Below, piece after piece: positions 7,503 to 16,891 of a stretch of DNA of 19,371 nt. This stretch comes from Bradyrhizobium sp. (GTDB lineage Bacteria > Pseudomonadota > Alphaproteobacteria > Rhizobiales > Xanthobacteraceae). How positions within the stretch are numbered: position 1 is the stretch's first letter; every line of letters begins with the position of its first letter. A model generated the notes under the pieces. That model was not told where the DNA came from, did not search any database, and saw only the letters and a program-made list of their open reading frames with translations. Location of the stretch: the NCBI GenBank assembly GCA_028290305.1, contig JAQGKC010000380.1, positions 1-19,371 on the forward strand, in the 5' to 3' direction. Made by a program: the position numbers and the translations under genes.

Positions 7503-7871
7503 GCAGATTCTCCTAATGGCCTGATCTTTAGAGATGCGAGACGGTTTGTTCGATCTGATTTGCCGCGGGATTTCTTCTTCATCCACAACAGGAGGGAGGG
7601 CACGACCGAAGCCATCGTTGAGGAGACCGTGCTTGCAAGCTACCCTGGCGGCCGGCTCGAACAGTTCGCGGAACGCGACCCTCAGTTCGCACGGGAACTC
7701 CGCGAAATCGCGTTCCAGTCCCTCGCTCGATCGCAAGACCAACTCCTGATCCTTGGGGGCATCACCGCCCTCGAGAAGGTCGGCTCATTTCTGCTTTCGC
7801 TGGCTGGGCGCGCCTCAGAAACGGAAGCGCAGGTCGAACTACCGGTCTCGCGCTATGACATCGCCGATTAG
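7503..7871 (+). pseudogene. Crp/Fnr-family (FixK-like) regulator, truncated at both ends
   Basis: The frame opens after TAG 7500-7502. It reads RRFVRSDLPRDFFFI (end of the cyclic-nucleotide-type beta roll), EAIVEETVLASYP, LEQFAERDPQFARELREIAFQSLARSQDQLLILG (the long dimerisation helix), GGITALEKVGSFLLSLAGRA and LPVSRYDIAD, and stops at TAG 7869-7871. Intact Crp/Fnr proteins continue directly with YLGL-x-x-E-T-V-S-R, the DNA recognition helix, which is missing; the following bases do not resume the match in that frame. About the first 90 residues of the usual 230 are missing as well. No good start codon or ribosome site is seen. It could not bind DNA as it stands. Confidence 0.75.
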
Positions 7872-7899
7872 GTCGATTACGGCAAGGTCGAATTGCGGC

Positions 7900-8534
7900 C
7901 TAGCCCTTTCGCTTGTCGGCAGACCGCAAAGCGTTCAGCCTCGCGATGACGCCAAGGCGTATGACCTCAGCGAGCTGGCGCACTCCGAGCCGCTCCATCA
8001 TGCGCGCCCGGTGGACTTCGACCGTGCGCACGCTGATCCCGAGATGATAGGCGATCAGCTTGTTCGGCTGCCCGGTCAGCAGTCCGTCAAGCACTTCCCG
8101 CTCGCGCGGGCTGAGATTTGCCACCCGCCGGGCGGCGTCGGCGATGTCGTGATCGGGATCGGAATGAACTGCTTTGCTGAACGCCATCTCGATCGACCCG
8201 AGCAAGGCACGATCGCTGTATGGCTTTTCCAGAAAATCGCTTGCGCACGCCTTCATCGCGCGAACCGCCGTCTGAATATCCCCTGACCGGTGACGACAAT
8301 AACCGCGAGGTCGTTTCGCATCTTGAGCAGTTGCGTCTGGACATCCAGTCCGCTCATGCCGGGCAAGCGGACATCCAGCAGCACGCAACCTGTCTTGAAT
8401 GTCTTGGCTGCCGTCAGAAATGCATCCGGATTGTCGAAGACGATCGGCTCGAAACTGGCAGAACTCAGCAGACGCTCCAGAGAACGAAGCACGGCGGCGT
8501 CGTCGTCCAGAATGTAGACGGTTCGTTCAGCCAT
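7900..8534 (-). pseudogene. FixJ-like LuxR-family response regulator, frameshifted
   Basis: From ATG 8534 (GGTGGAG six bases upstream) the receiver domain reads MAERTVYILDDDAAVLRSLE, with acidic pocket DDD at 10-12, phosphoacceptor Asp54 in VLLDVRLPGMSG and Thr82 in VVTGQG. At the CCCC run 8280-8283 one base is missing. The match resumes one frame over as GDIQTAVRAMKACASDFLEKPYSD (conserved Lys), then the LuxR-type helix-turn-helix LSPREREVLDGLLTGQPNKLIAYHLGISVRTVEVHRARMMERLG, ending at 7900. Repaired, it would be 211 residues, close to FixJ, and Asp54 matches the numbering of FixJ. As written, the DNA-binding domain is not translated with the receiver. It converges on the Crp/Fnr fragment with 28 bases between them. 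Confidence 0.85.
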
Positions 8535-10235
8535 CTGCCACTCCACCCGAGGAAGGGTGAAACGAAAGATAGTTCCCCCTTCGGGAATCTGCTCCGCGTT
8601 CAACTGACCCTCATGCGCCTCGATGATCGAACGCGAAATTGATAGTCCCAATCCCATGCCGTCGTGCTTGCTTGAGGCGAACGGTTCAAACAATCGGGCG
8701 GCAATTTCGTAGGGAATTCCAGGTCCGACATCGGCGACCGCAATCTCGATGGTCTCGTCATCGAGAGCCCTCGTCGAAACCGTGACCTTCCGCGGTTCCT
8801 GATCGGCCATCGCTTCAAACGCGTTCCGGATTAGATTGACGATGACTTGCTGGATTTGAACACGGTTCACCAACACACTCTGGGCGCGATCGTCGAATTC
8901 AAGCTTGAGGCGCAATGCCGGCGGGCCAAGGCTGCCCAATACAATGGCGGTTGTTTCCTCGATCATCGAGGAAAGTGCTTCTATTCGCCTTTCTGTCTCG
9001 CCTCTGTTGACCAGTTGGCGGACGCTGCGGACGATTTCGCCCGCCCGCAATGCCTGCTCGGCGGCTTCGCCGGCGGGTCCCTGCGCGGCCAGGAAGTTGA
9101 CCGTCCCCCCGCGCGCAAGCAGCCGCTTCGCCGCCTTGACTGAATTGACGACCGCCGTCAACGGCTGGCTGATTTCGTGCGCAAGCGCGGCGGCCATCTG
9201 ACCGGCGGCGGTCAGGCGCGCGGCCCGCGAAAGTTCGTTCTGCAATTTCTGAAAGCGCAAGTCGGCTTGCTCGCGTTCGAGCTTTTCCGCGAGCAGCCGC
9301 TTGTTGGCGTCCGCCAGTTCAAACGTTCGTTCCTCTACGCGTCGTTCCAGATTTTCGTTCAAATGACGCAGCGTCGTTTCCGAATTCTTTTGCGCGGTCA
9401 GATCGCGGCTGACCGTTGCGACGTTCATCGGCTCTCCGGTCCGCGGATCGTCGATCCTGAAGCTATCGATCAGGAAAGCGATTGGTTCACTGGATTCAAA
9501 ATGCCTGAAGTCGAGTTCTCCTTTCCACCTGCCCATTCGAAGCACCAGAGGCCAGACCTCGTCCTGCACCGTCTTGCGGTGTTGCGACGAAACGAAATCG
9601 AGCACGTGAAGCCCCAAGGCGTCATCGGGTGTGTCAAGTCCCACCAACTGAAGTCCTGCCGGATTAACATACTGAACCTGGCCGCTCAGCGATGCGATGC
9701 CAACGAAATCGGTGGTTCGCTGCACCACCGCCGTGAACCTTCTCTTCTCGACGTCTCCCAGCCATTGCTGGAAGGCGATCGCCGCCTGATTGGCCCCGGT
9801 ATTGAGCAGCAGCTCCTCTGTTCTGGTTGGAAACGTGTCGCCGCGAGAGCCAGCGGCGAGTATTGCATGGCTACCGAACCCAATGGGCGCGGTGACAACG
9901 TGCAAGTCGCGGCCGCCGGATGCGTCGGCAAAGACAAAATCGTGTCTATTGCCGAGCTTTGTGTTTTGACGCTGCAGCATCGTCCGCACGTAGTTGAGGC
10001 GATCCAGCGTCAGATTACTGCGGGTAAGTTCGGCGCTGCGCTGATTGCCCTGGCCGTGGAGTGAAATGAATACGAAATCAGCGTCGAGCATCGAGGCCAG
10101 GGCAGCGACGATGCTGCCGCCGATCTGGCGCATATCGTAGTTCTGCCATCCAGCCGGCAGCGTTGAGAGCGCGACGAGATCGCGGATACAACGCCGCAGC
10201 TCGTCGGGATCTACAAGCGGCTCCGTCCACGGCAT
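8253..10235 (-). CDS. FixL-like sensor histidine kinase, read in frame into a receiver domain
   Basis: A 660-residue frame. Residues 30-160 look like a GAF sensor domain and 168-282 a PAS domain (FVGIASLSGQVQYVNPAGLQLVG). A coiled coil covers 285-340. The HisKA domain has the phospho-acceptor His353 in ALAHEISQPLTAVVNSVKAA, and the ATPase domain has an N-box NLIRNAFEA (467-475), DVGPGI (502-507) and GMGLGL (526-531). The H-box is of the FixL/DctB kind. The PAS domain does not show the haem-binding pattern of true FixL. The kinase would normally end near residue 566 (LPRVEW), but no stop follows, and the frame runs into the FixJ-like receiver until its frameshift, ending at 8253. The receiver also has its own ATG and ribosome site (8534), which suggests two genes whose boundary was lost. 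No signal peptide or transmembrane segment is seen, so it is probably cytosolic. Confidence 0.85.
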   Translation of the reverse strand: MPWTEPLVDPDELRRCIRDLVALSTLPAGWQNYDMRQIGGSIVAALASMLDADFVFISLHGQGNQRSAELTRSNLTLDRLNYVRTMLQRQNTKLGNRHDFVFADASGGRDLHVVTAPIGFGSHAILAAGSRGDTFPTRTEELLLNTGANQAAIAFQQWLGDVEKRRFTAVVQRTTDFVGIASLSGQVQYVNPAGLQLVGLDTPDDALGLHVLDFVSSQHRKTVQDEVWPLVLRMGRWKGELDFRHFESSEPIAFLIDSFRIDDPRTGEPMNVATVSRDLTAQKNSETTLRHLNENLERRVEERTFELADANKRLLAEKLEREQADLRFQKLQNELSRAARLTAAGQMAAALAHEISQPLTAVVNSVKAAKRLLARGGTVNFLAAQGPAGEAAEQALRAGEIVRSVRQLVNRGETERRIEALSSMIEETTAIVLGSLGPPALRLKLEFDDRAQSVLVNRVQIQQVIVNLIRNAFEAMADQEPRKVTVSTRALDDETIEIAVADVGPGIPYEIAARLFEPFASSKHDGMGLGLSISRSIIEAHEGQLNAEQIPEGGTIFRFTLPRVEWQMAERTVYILDDDAAVLRSLERLLSSASFEPIVFDNPDAFLTAAKTFKTGCVLLDVRLPGMSGLDVQTQLLKMRNDLAVIVVTGQGIFRRRFAR

Positions 10236-10434
10236 GGCCTGCGCCTTGAGTTGCGTTCGAGGCGGCCCGAATGAAGTTGATACCTGTCGTGTGGAGCTAG
10301 CAACTCCAAATTGGCCTACGCCGTATGGCGAAGTTTTTCACCGTAAAAATGCCCTACATATCGGTCATTTAACGCCCGCCGCTACAATTTGCAGGTGAGC
10401 CGTCGAAAGATACCGATCAGAGAAATTATATCGA
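10236..10434. other. Intergenic region upstream of the sensor kinase
   Basis: No gene is seen. On the minus strand GTAGGGCATTTTTACGGT (10357-10340) resembles the GTAG...TTTTACGGT motif near 7488-7500. Two copies of CGATCAGAG occur near 10412 and 10431. A degenerate half-box, TTGATACCTGTCGT (10277-10290), is too weak to call. Any promoter of the kinase gene must lie here. Confidence 0.4.
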
Positions 10435-10578
10435 TCAGAGGTGTCTTGGTTTTCGAGCGCGGGGGGACTTCGTTTGACGCTCGGGAATTCCGACACGGGC
10501 CAAGGCGATCCACGCTGGTGGATCACTCGCAGGAAAAGTCTCGATCAGGCTTTCGACGATCTCGTCGTCTGTTGCCAT
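10435..10578 (-). CDS. Small FPASDPPAW-motif protein, function unknown
   Basis: A 47-residue protein: MATDDEIVESLIETFPASDPPAW followed by a basic tail ending in RARKPRHL. Short proteins with an acidic helix followed by E-x-F-P-A-S-D-P-P-x-W/F are common in rhizobia and other alphaproteobacteria; their function is unknown to me. ATG 10578 is chosen because the conserved part starts there; the frame is open upstream to 10665, but that part is low-complexity and runs through a terminator hairpin. No clear ribosome site is visible. The hairpin 10594-10621 lies only 15 bases before the start codon, so expression depends on read-through from the HdeD gene or on a promoter overlapping the hairpin. 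Confidence 0.65.
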   Translation of the reverse strand: MATDDEIVESLIETFPASDPPAWIALARVGIPERQTKSPRARKPRHL

Positions 10579-10593
10579 CGTTTCAATTTTTTG

Positions 10594-10621
10594 AAAAGGC
10601 CGGGTACGTGCCCGGCCTTTT
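10594..10621 (-). terminator. Strong bidirectional-looking terminator after the HdeD-family gene
   Basis: A perfect 11-bp inverted repeat, AAAAGGCCGGG / CCCGGCCTTTT, with a six-base TACGTG loop, has A and T runs on its two sides. It lies 44 bases past the HdeD-family stop (10666) on the minus strand and immediately before the small FPASDPPAW gene, so it would end the HdeD transcript or act as an attenuator for the small gene. Confidence 0.8.
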
Positions 10622-10665
10622 CGGCTTCGATGGTGGTGCGATGTCCCTTGTGTCATCGATTCCAC

Positions 10666-11265
10666 CTAAGCGGTTCTTCCCACGGCGGTGGGCGCCCGAA
10701 GCTTGAACGAGAATATGACCAACGCGATACCGAACGCGACCGCGTAGGCTCCGATCCACCATGTCAGCACAACGGCTCCGATCAATGGTGTGACAATCAG
10801 CAGCACGCCAAAGGCAAGAGACAACAGCCCGCCCAGAACCATCCACCACCTGCCATGGTCGATGTTCAGACGGAAGCCCACAGCCGTCATCAGCCCGCCT
10901 GTGACAATCGCCCAGGCGGCAATCAGCCACACGAACGCGATAACGGTAAGGCCTGGCCAGAGAAACGCGACCATGCCGGTGGCGATATCGAGGAGCCCCT
11001 CAACGATCAGCAGTCCCCAGCGGTCCTCCTTGCGGCGGATTGCCCGCACAGCCGAGACTATACCGAAGACGCCATCGACCAGCATGTAGGCGGAAAACAG
11101 GATCACCAGCGACAGCATCGTCGGGCCGGGGAAGATCAGCGCCAGGCATCCGAAGATAATGCCAAAGATGCCTCGCAGCGTGAACAGCCACCAGTTCTTA
11201 ACGAGTGTCTCTGCCGCCGGACTTGATCGAACGTCAGAGGCGGAATTGAATAGGGTGCTAACCAT
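10666..11265 (-). CDS. HdeD family (DUF308) membrane protein
   Basis: A 199-residue integral membrane protein with a short cytosolic N-terminus and about six hydrophobic helices: WWLFTLRGIFGIIFGCLALIFP, MLSLVILFSAYMLVDGVFGI, WGLLIVEGLLDIATGMVAFLWPG, VIAFVWLIAAWAIVTGGLMT, WWMVLGGLLSLAFGVLLIV and VLTWWIGAYAVAFGIALVIFSF. The internally repeated pattern (L-R-G...G...L-x-x-P) is that of HdeD, a protein of the E. coli acid-resistance island needed for acid resistance at high cell density; its mechanism is not clear. A GGGAG ribosome site lies seven bases before ATG 11265. A Crp/Fnr-type box sits about 103 bases upstream. HdeD homologues are also found in stress-tolerance islands. Confidence 0.9.
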   Translation of the reverse strand: MVSTLFNSASDVRSSPAAETLVKNWWLFTLRGIFGIIFGCLALIFPGPTMLSLVILFSAYMLVDGVFGIVSAVRAIRRKEDRWGLLIVEGLLDIATGMVAFLWPGLTVIAFVWLIAAWAIVTGGLMTAVGFRLNIDHGRWWMVLGGLLSLAFGVLLIVTPLIGAVVLTWWIGAYAVAFGIALVIFSFKLRAPTAVGRTA

Positions 11266-11334
11266 GACATGCTCCCAACCGCAACCTGGTTATCGGTCTA
11301 TTCGGATCTCTGCTGCGTTCTGCAGCGCGTTTTC

Positions 11335-11375
11335 ATTTTGTGCCTGGGCTGCAAATGCGCGTTGATGCCCGTCAA
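11335..11375 (-). promoter_or_regulatory. Crp/Fnr-type operator upstream of the HdeD-family gene
   Basis: The minus strand reads TTGACGGGCATCAA (11375-11362), fully matching TTGAY-N4-RTCAA. The hexamer CAAAAT (11340-11335) matches four of six -10 positions and lies 31 bp from the box centre. The predicted start is near 11328, about 60 bases before ATG 11265. Confidence 0.55.
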
Positions 11376-11844
11376 CAGCGCGCGGCTTTTCGGCTCAGGG
11401 CGTTTCATCGCCCCGGTGATTGGATGATTTTTCTGCCGCGATTCCCGAAGGCGAGCGAAGTCCGGTACCCGACAAAGTGCGCGATGCAGACGAACTTTTG
11501 CTGCGCGTTGGACCGAGTCGTTGCGTGAGCCGTTTTGGCCAGCCTGATTTTTCAGCGCCGCAAAGTGAAAAAGCTCTGGAACCATTTGCGATTGCCACAA
11601 TTGGCACTCGGCAAGGGGCGACATAGGAATGGCCGAAATGCCAGAGAGCTTGTTGGACGAGTGCCATGAATCCATTCTGAAGATTGCCGAAACTCAGCCC
11701 CCCGGAAGAGAGCTATCCTGGCGATGGCGGGGGTGTTTCAGGTCAATTCTGGCCGGATGACTTCCGACGGTCAGCTTTCATCGTCACAAGAGTTTCAGGC
11801 GCTTGATCGGCAGCCGAGAGTTCCTCGTTGGTTTCGATCGCGCT

Positions 11845-11900
11845 GGCCGTTTCGGTAAACGGCCCTTTCGGTAAACGCCGACCGCGATGTCATCGCGGTC
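11845..11900 (-). terminator. Two adjacent hairpins after the oxidoreductase gene
   Basis: A perfect stem GGCCGTTT / AAACGGCC with a CGGT loop (11845-11864) and a second stem GACCGCGA / TCGCGGTC (11880-11900) lie 21-77 bases beyond the oxidoreductase stop. The sequence TTTCGGTAAACG is also present twice, 16 bp apart (11850 and 11866). There is no clear T-run, so this is a weak call for a transcription end or mRNA-stabilising structure. Confidence 0.4.
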
Positions 11901-11921
11901 TCCCGTTGGGATCGCTCGCGA

Positions 11922-12932
11922 TCAGATAGGTTCGTGCACCGCGAGGACGATTTTTCCGACCAAGTGACCCTCGGCGAGGCGCTCATGTGCCTTGTAGGCC
12001 CGGGCGAGGGGATAGCATTCGGCGATCGGAACCTTGAGCTTTGCGGCCTGTACCGCCGCGTTGAGGCGCTCGAATTCTTTAACTCCTGAGATGCCGTCAT
12101 AGCGGATCAGGGTCATGCCGCGCCGCTTCTTCGGCGCCGGCTCGACGCCGTTCGGGTGCGCTAGGCGGCCGCCGGGCCGAAGTACGTTCAGGCATTTCTC
12201 CAGCGCGTCGCCACCGGCAAGAGCCAGCACGGCATCGACGCCCTCAGGCGCAAAGCGGCGCGCCTGATCGTCGATATCGACGCGCTTGCCATCGACGGCT
12301 ATGTGCGCGCCCATCTCCCGCACCAATTCGGTTCCGTCCTTGCCCGATGCAGTGGCAAACACCCGCGCACCGCGCAGCTTTGCGAATTGCACCGCCAGCG
12401 TTCCCACGCCTCCCGACGCGCCATGAATGATGATGGTCTCGCCCTTCTTCAAACCGAGCGCGTCGTCGATGCCCTGCAGCGCGGTGAGTCCCGTGATCGG
12501 GATCGCCCCGGCATGCCGCAGATCCAGCCGCTTGGGGATCGGCGCGGCCTTGTCGGCCGGCACCGCGACATATTCTGCGTAAAAGCCGCCCTTCGGATTC
12601 TGCCAGTTGTAGCAATAGACTTCGTCACCGACTCTGAGCCGCCGCACCCGCGAGCCGACCGCAGCGACGACGCCGGCGCCATCGAAGCCGAGAACCATCG
12701 GAAAGTGCGGTTTGCGCGCCGCAAAATATCCCTCCCGGACGTCGGCGTCCCATCGGCCAACGCCTGCGGTGTCGACGGCGATCAAGACTTCGCCGGCGTC
12801 CACTGCCGGGACCGGCAGGGCGTGAGGGGTAATCACCTCAGGTCCGCCAAAGCGGTCGATCGCCGCGGCGAACATGGTGCGGGGCACATGCATCGCGTGA
12901 TGCCTGGCGGTGAAGGGGGTGCGTTCGAGCAT
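11922..12932 (-). CDS. Zinc-independent MDR-family NAD(P)H:quinone oxidoreductase
   Basis: A 336-residue medium-chain dehydrogenase/reductase of the quinone oxidoreductase branch. The N-terminal GroES-like domain contains VLGFDGAGVVAAVGSRV (80-96). The Rossmann domain has the dinucleotide motif HGASGGVG (170-177), typical of NADPH-dependent QOR and zeta-crystallin. The Cys cluster for structural zinc and the catalytic zinc ligands of alcohol dehydrogenases are absent. It probably reduces quinones or reactive enals/enones with NADPH, giving protection in redox stress; the substrate is not readable. The start is uncertain: ATG 12932 has only a weak GTGAGA upstream, and ATG 12893 and 12875 (MFAAAIDRFGG) are possible. 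A Crp/Fnr-type box lies about 63 bases upstream of 12932. Lon ends 122 bases upstream on the same strand. Confidence 0.88.
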   Translation of the reverse strand: MLERTPFTARHHAMHVPRTMFAAAIDRFGGPEVITPHALPVPAVDAGEVLIAVDTAGVGRWDADVREGYFAARKPHFPMVLGFDGAGVVAAVGSRVRRLRVGDEVYCYNWQNPKGGFYAEYVAVPADKAAPIPKRLDLRHAGAIPITGLTALQGIDDALGLKKGETIIIHGASGGVGTLAVQFAKLRGARVFATASGKDGTELVREMGAHIAVDGKRVDIDDQARRFAPEGVDAVLALAGGDALEKCLNVLRPGGRLAHPNGVEPAPKKRRGMTLIRYDGISGVKEFERLNAAVQAAKLKVPIAECYPLARAYKAHERLAEGHLVGKIVLAVHEPI

Positions 12933-12988
12933 GATAGCAATCTCACGGCGGGCCTTTTATCTCCATGAAGAGATCGCCCGCCGCGGCC

Positions 12989-13002
12989 CTGACGTCGGTC
13001 AA
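12989..13002 (-). promoter_or_regulatory. Crp/Fnr-type operator upstream of the quinone oxidoreductase
   Basis: The minus strand reads TTGACCGACGTCAG, a TTGAC-N4-GTCA palindrome with one terminal mismatch, in the short gap between lon and the oxidoreductase gene. The best -10-like sequence (GATAAA, 12961-12956) is about 37 bp from the centre, so the class II spacing seen elsewhere is not met here. It is the weakest of the eight sites. Confidence 0.4.
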
Positions 13003-13054
13003 TTTCGAAAGATCAAATGTGAGAAGCCAGCGCAGGATCCCGTTGATCCCGCTG

Positions 13055-15493
<2,439 letters not shown>

Positions 15494-15515
15494 CGATCCA
15501 CCCTTCCATGAAAGG

Positions 15516-15917
15516 CTATTTGGAGAACTTCAGTGTGAGACATCCATTGGCAAGTTCCGATTGGCCAAGTTCAAGACGCCTCGCCGGAAAGCTGATGCGG
15601 CGCTGGAATCTTCCGTAGGGGATTTCCAGACGGTGAACGAGGCCGCCGCGCGGGAGCGCGCTCGGACGACGGAAACCCACCACCGAAACGCCGTCGGCGT
15701 CGACCGTGACTTTCAGGGCGTCCCGGTCGACGCCGGGAACTGCGACCGTGATCAAAACCTCGGAATCGGTCTCGGTGATATCGATTGGCGGTTCCCAGCT
15801 CACCTCGCCAGTGGGTGCAGCTATCGGCTGGAAGAATGGACGATGCAACCGCTCGGCGCGATCGATCATCTCACAAGCCGTAGCCCACATCAGGGTTCTT
15901 GGATCGACCGCGGCCAT
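15516..15917 (-). CDS. Second Hsp20-family protein, lacking a C-terminal extension
   Basis: A 133-residue alpha-crystallin protein: a short N-terminal arm (MWATACEMIDRAERLHRPFFQP), then the domain PPIDITETDSEVLITVAVPGVDRDALKVTVDADGVSVVGFRRP...HRLEIPYGRFQRRISFP...LANGCLTLKFSK. The A-x-x-x-G-x-L motif appears as LANGCLTLKF and the protein ends three residues later, so the tail with the I-x-I motif used for oligomer assembly is absent. ATG 15917 is chosen (AGGGA ten bases upstream); the frame is open to 16004, but the predicted transcription start lies at about 16002. It is translated just ahead of lon (22-base gap), so holdase and protease are probably made together. It differs strongly from the Hsp20 at 4060-4554. 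Confidence 0.88.
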   Translation of the reverse strand: MAAVDPRTLMWATACEMIDRAERLHRPFFQPIAAPTGEVSWEPPIDITETDSEVLITVAVPGVDRDALKVTVDADGVSVVGFRRPSALPRGGLVHRLEIPYGRFQRRISFPARRLELGQSELANGCLTLKFSK

Positions 15918-16227
15918 GATAGCTGTCCCTAAGCCGACGCAAAGCACCCAGCACGACAGGTTGTTTGGCGCCCGGCTGACCCTCAATTCCAAATACGCGT
16001 TCAAGCCAACTCTAGGATGCCGTTGATGCCGTCACCTTGACGACCGTCAATCCTCCGCCGGGAACGGGTGCAACGCGGCAGGCGCAATCTAATGCGCGAC
16101 AAGCCGCGGGAACGGTGAACGGTGCGGGACCCGATCGGTCGTGCTCCGCCGCAGCAATTCGTGCAGGCGAGAGTGACCAACGCTGCCCATCGCCAGCAGG
16201 TTCGCGTCGAGCCTGCGGCACTCTGGA
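15918..16227. other. 310-base gap holding the hsp20-lon promoter
   Basis: No gene is visible on either strand between the unknown 148-residue gene and the second hsp20. The only recognisable elements are the operator and -10 at 16009-16050. The remainder is GC-rich sequence without hairpins or repeats that I could support. Confidence 0.5.
16009..16050 (-). promoter_or_regulatory. Crp/Fnr-type operator plus -10 for hsp20-lon
   Basis: The minus strand reads TTGACGGTCGTCAA (16050-16037), fully matching TTGAY-N4-RTCAA. The hexamer TAGAGT (16014-16009) lies 32 bp from the box centre. The predicted start is near 16002, leaving a leader of about 85 bases before ATG 15917. Confidence 0.62.
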
Positions 16228-16674
16228 TCACACCTCGATTTCCAGTTGGAAGGATTTGACCAAGTCCACCGGCAACACCACGGGATCGACCGCGACTACG
16301 AGAAACGTGTGCTGCTTGCCGTCTTGTCCGCTAATCGAGACGTATTCGCCCGGCAAGAACGCATGCACGCCGAATTTGTAACCGGCTTCGTCGTCTTCCT
16401 CGTCGGGATTATAGTCGAAAACCCAGTGCGCCTGCTCAGCGCTACCGGGCTTATGGACGAGGCGGCCGACCTCGTCCTCCTCACCTTCCCAAAATCGCCG
16501 AATCCGACAGAAATCGCGATACTTTTTCCAGAGCAGGGGATCGATGTGTCCCTGGGCATCGAGGGGCGCAATAAAATCATATCCATGGCGCGGCGAGCCG
16601 TGGGGGAGCTCCCTGGAACGGGCAAGATTGAGCAGGATACGATTGAGGTCGATCAGTTCGGTAAGCGCTCGCAT
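16228..16674 (-). CDS. Conserved-looking acidic protein of unknown function
   Basis: A 148-residue protein. It starts with an amphipathic helix (MRALTELIDLNRILLNLARSR), followed by a Trp/Arg/Asp-rich middle (WKKYRDFCRIRRFWEGEEDEVGRLVHKPG), an acidic loop NPDEEDDEAGYKFGVHAFLPGEYVSI and a beta-rich end HTFLVVAVDPV. No signal peptide or membrane segment is seen. I do not recognise a domain. ATG 16674 is chosen because GAGGGA lies seven bases upstream; the longer open frame overlaps the divergent transporter gene. It is divergent from the AI-2E gene with the operator 16804-16817 between them, but no -10 at the right distance faces this gene. Confidence 0.75.
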   Translation of the reverse strand: MRALTELIDLNRILLNLARSRELPHGSPRHGYDFIAPLDAQGHIDPLLWKKYRDFCRIRRFWEGEEDEVGRLVHKPGSAEQAHWVFDYNPDEEDDEAGYKFGVHAFLPGEYVSISGQDGKQHTFLVVAVDPVVLPVDLVKSFQLEIEV

Positions 16675-16803
16675 GGTGCGATCCCTCAATAATCCACTGG
16701 GGCAGCTAGCCTCGGATCGGCCGCGGGGCGCCATGATGGTTGTCAAGCCGATACGTGCCAATTGCGGGCCGGCTCGCGCGGTGCCGGGGAAAACAGGTCG
16801 CAG

Positions 16804-16844
16804 TTGATGATCATCAACGTGTCTAGAGCCATGTGATGTAGCTT
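16804..16844 (+). promoter_or_regulatory. Perfect Fnr-type palindrome upstream of the AI-2E transporter
   Basis: TTGATGATCATCAA (16804-16817) is a perfect 14-bp palindrome of the Fnr form TTGAT-N4-ATCAA. On the plus strand TAGCTT (16839-16844) has its centre 31 bp from the box centre, and the transporter ATG follows at 16892. Facing the other way there is no comparable -10, so the transporter is the likelier target. Confidence 0.6.
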
Positions 16845-16891
16845 TTCGAGAGCCATCACGTTTGCGACGGCCGCCACCCCAGTCGGAAATC

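Larger units (their letters stand above)
11266..11921. other. 656-base intergenic region with one operator and no convincing gene
   Basis: It holds the HdeD promoter region (11335-11375). Short open frames occur, for example plus strand 11420-11626 and a 43-residue frame at 11629-11760 starting MAEMPESLLDECHESIL, but their third-position base use is unlike the neighbouring genes and I recognise none of them. The end nearest the oxidoreductase gene has two hairpins (11845-11864 and 11880-11900). It may be eroded coding sequence. Confidence 0.4.

Noticed and set aside
9177..10064. 295-codon plus-strand frame opposite the sensor kinase
   Set aside because: Shadow of the histidine kinase coding sequence; no ribosome site or family resemblance.
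10277..10290. TTGATACCTGTCGT upstream of the kinase as a ninth Crp/Fnr box
   Set aside because: The second half-site has two mismatches, there is no -10 at 31-32 bp, and the implied leader would be only a few bases.
10441..11226. Gln/His/Asp-rich plus-strand frame opposite the HdeD-family gene
   Set aside because: It is the reverse-complement shadow of hydrophobic codons in the six-helix membrane protein and runs through the terminator hairpin.
11629..11760. 43-codon plus-strand frame MAEMPESLLDECHESIL...
   Set aside because: Ribosome site is doubtful and no family is recognised; kept only as a mention in the intergenic entry.
12943..13054. Short minus-strand frame between lon and the oxidoreductase (SGINGILRWLLTFDLSKL...)
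   Set aside because: No start codon or ribosome site outside lon; the interval is better explained as the promoter region of the oxidoreductase.
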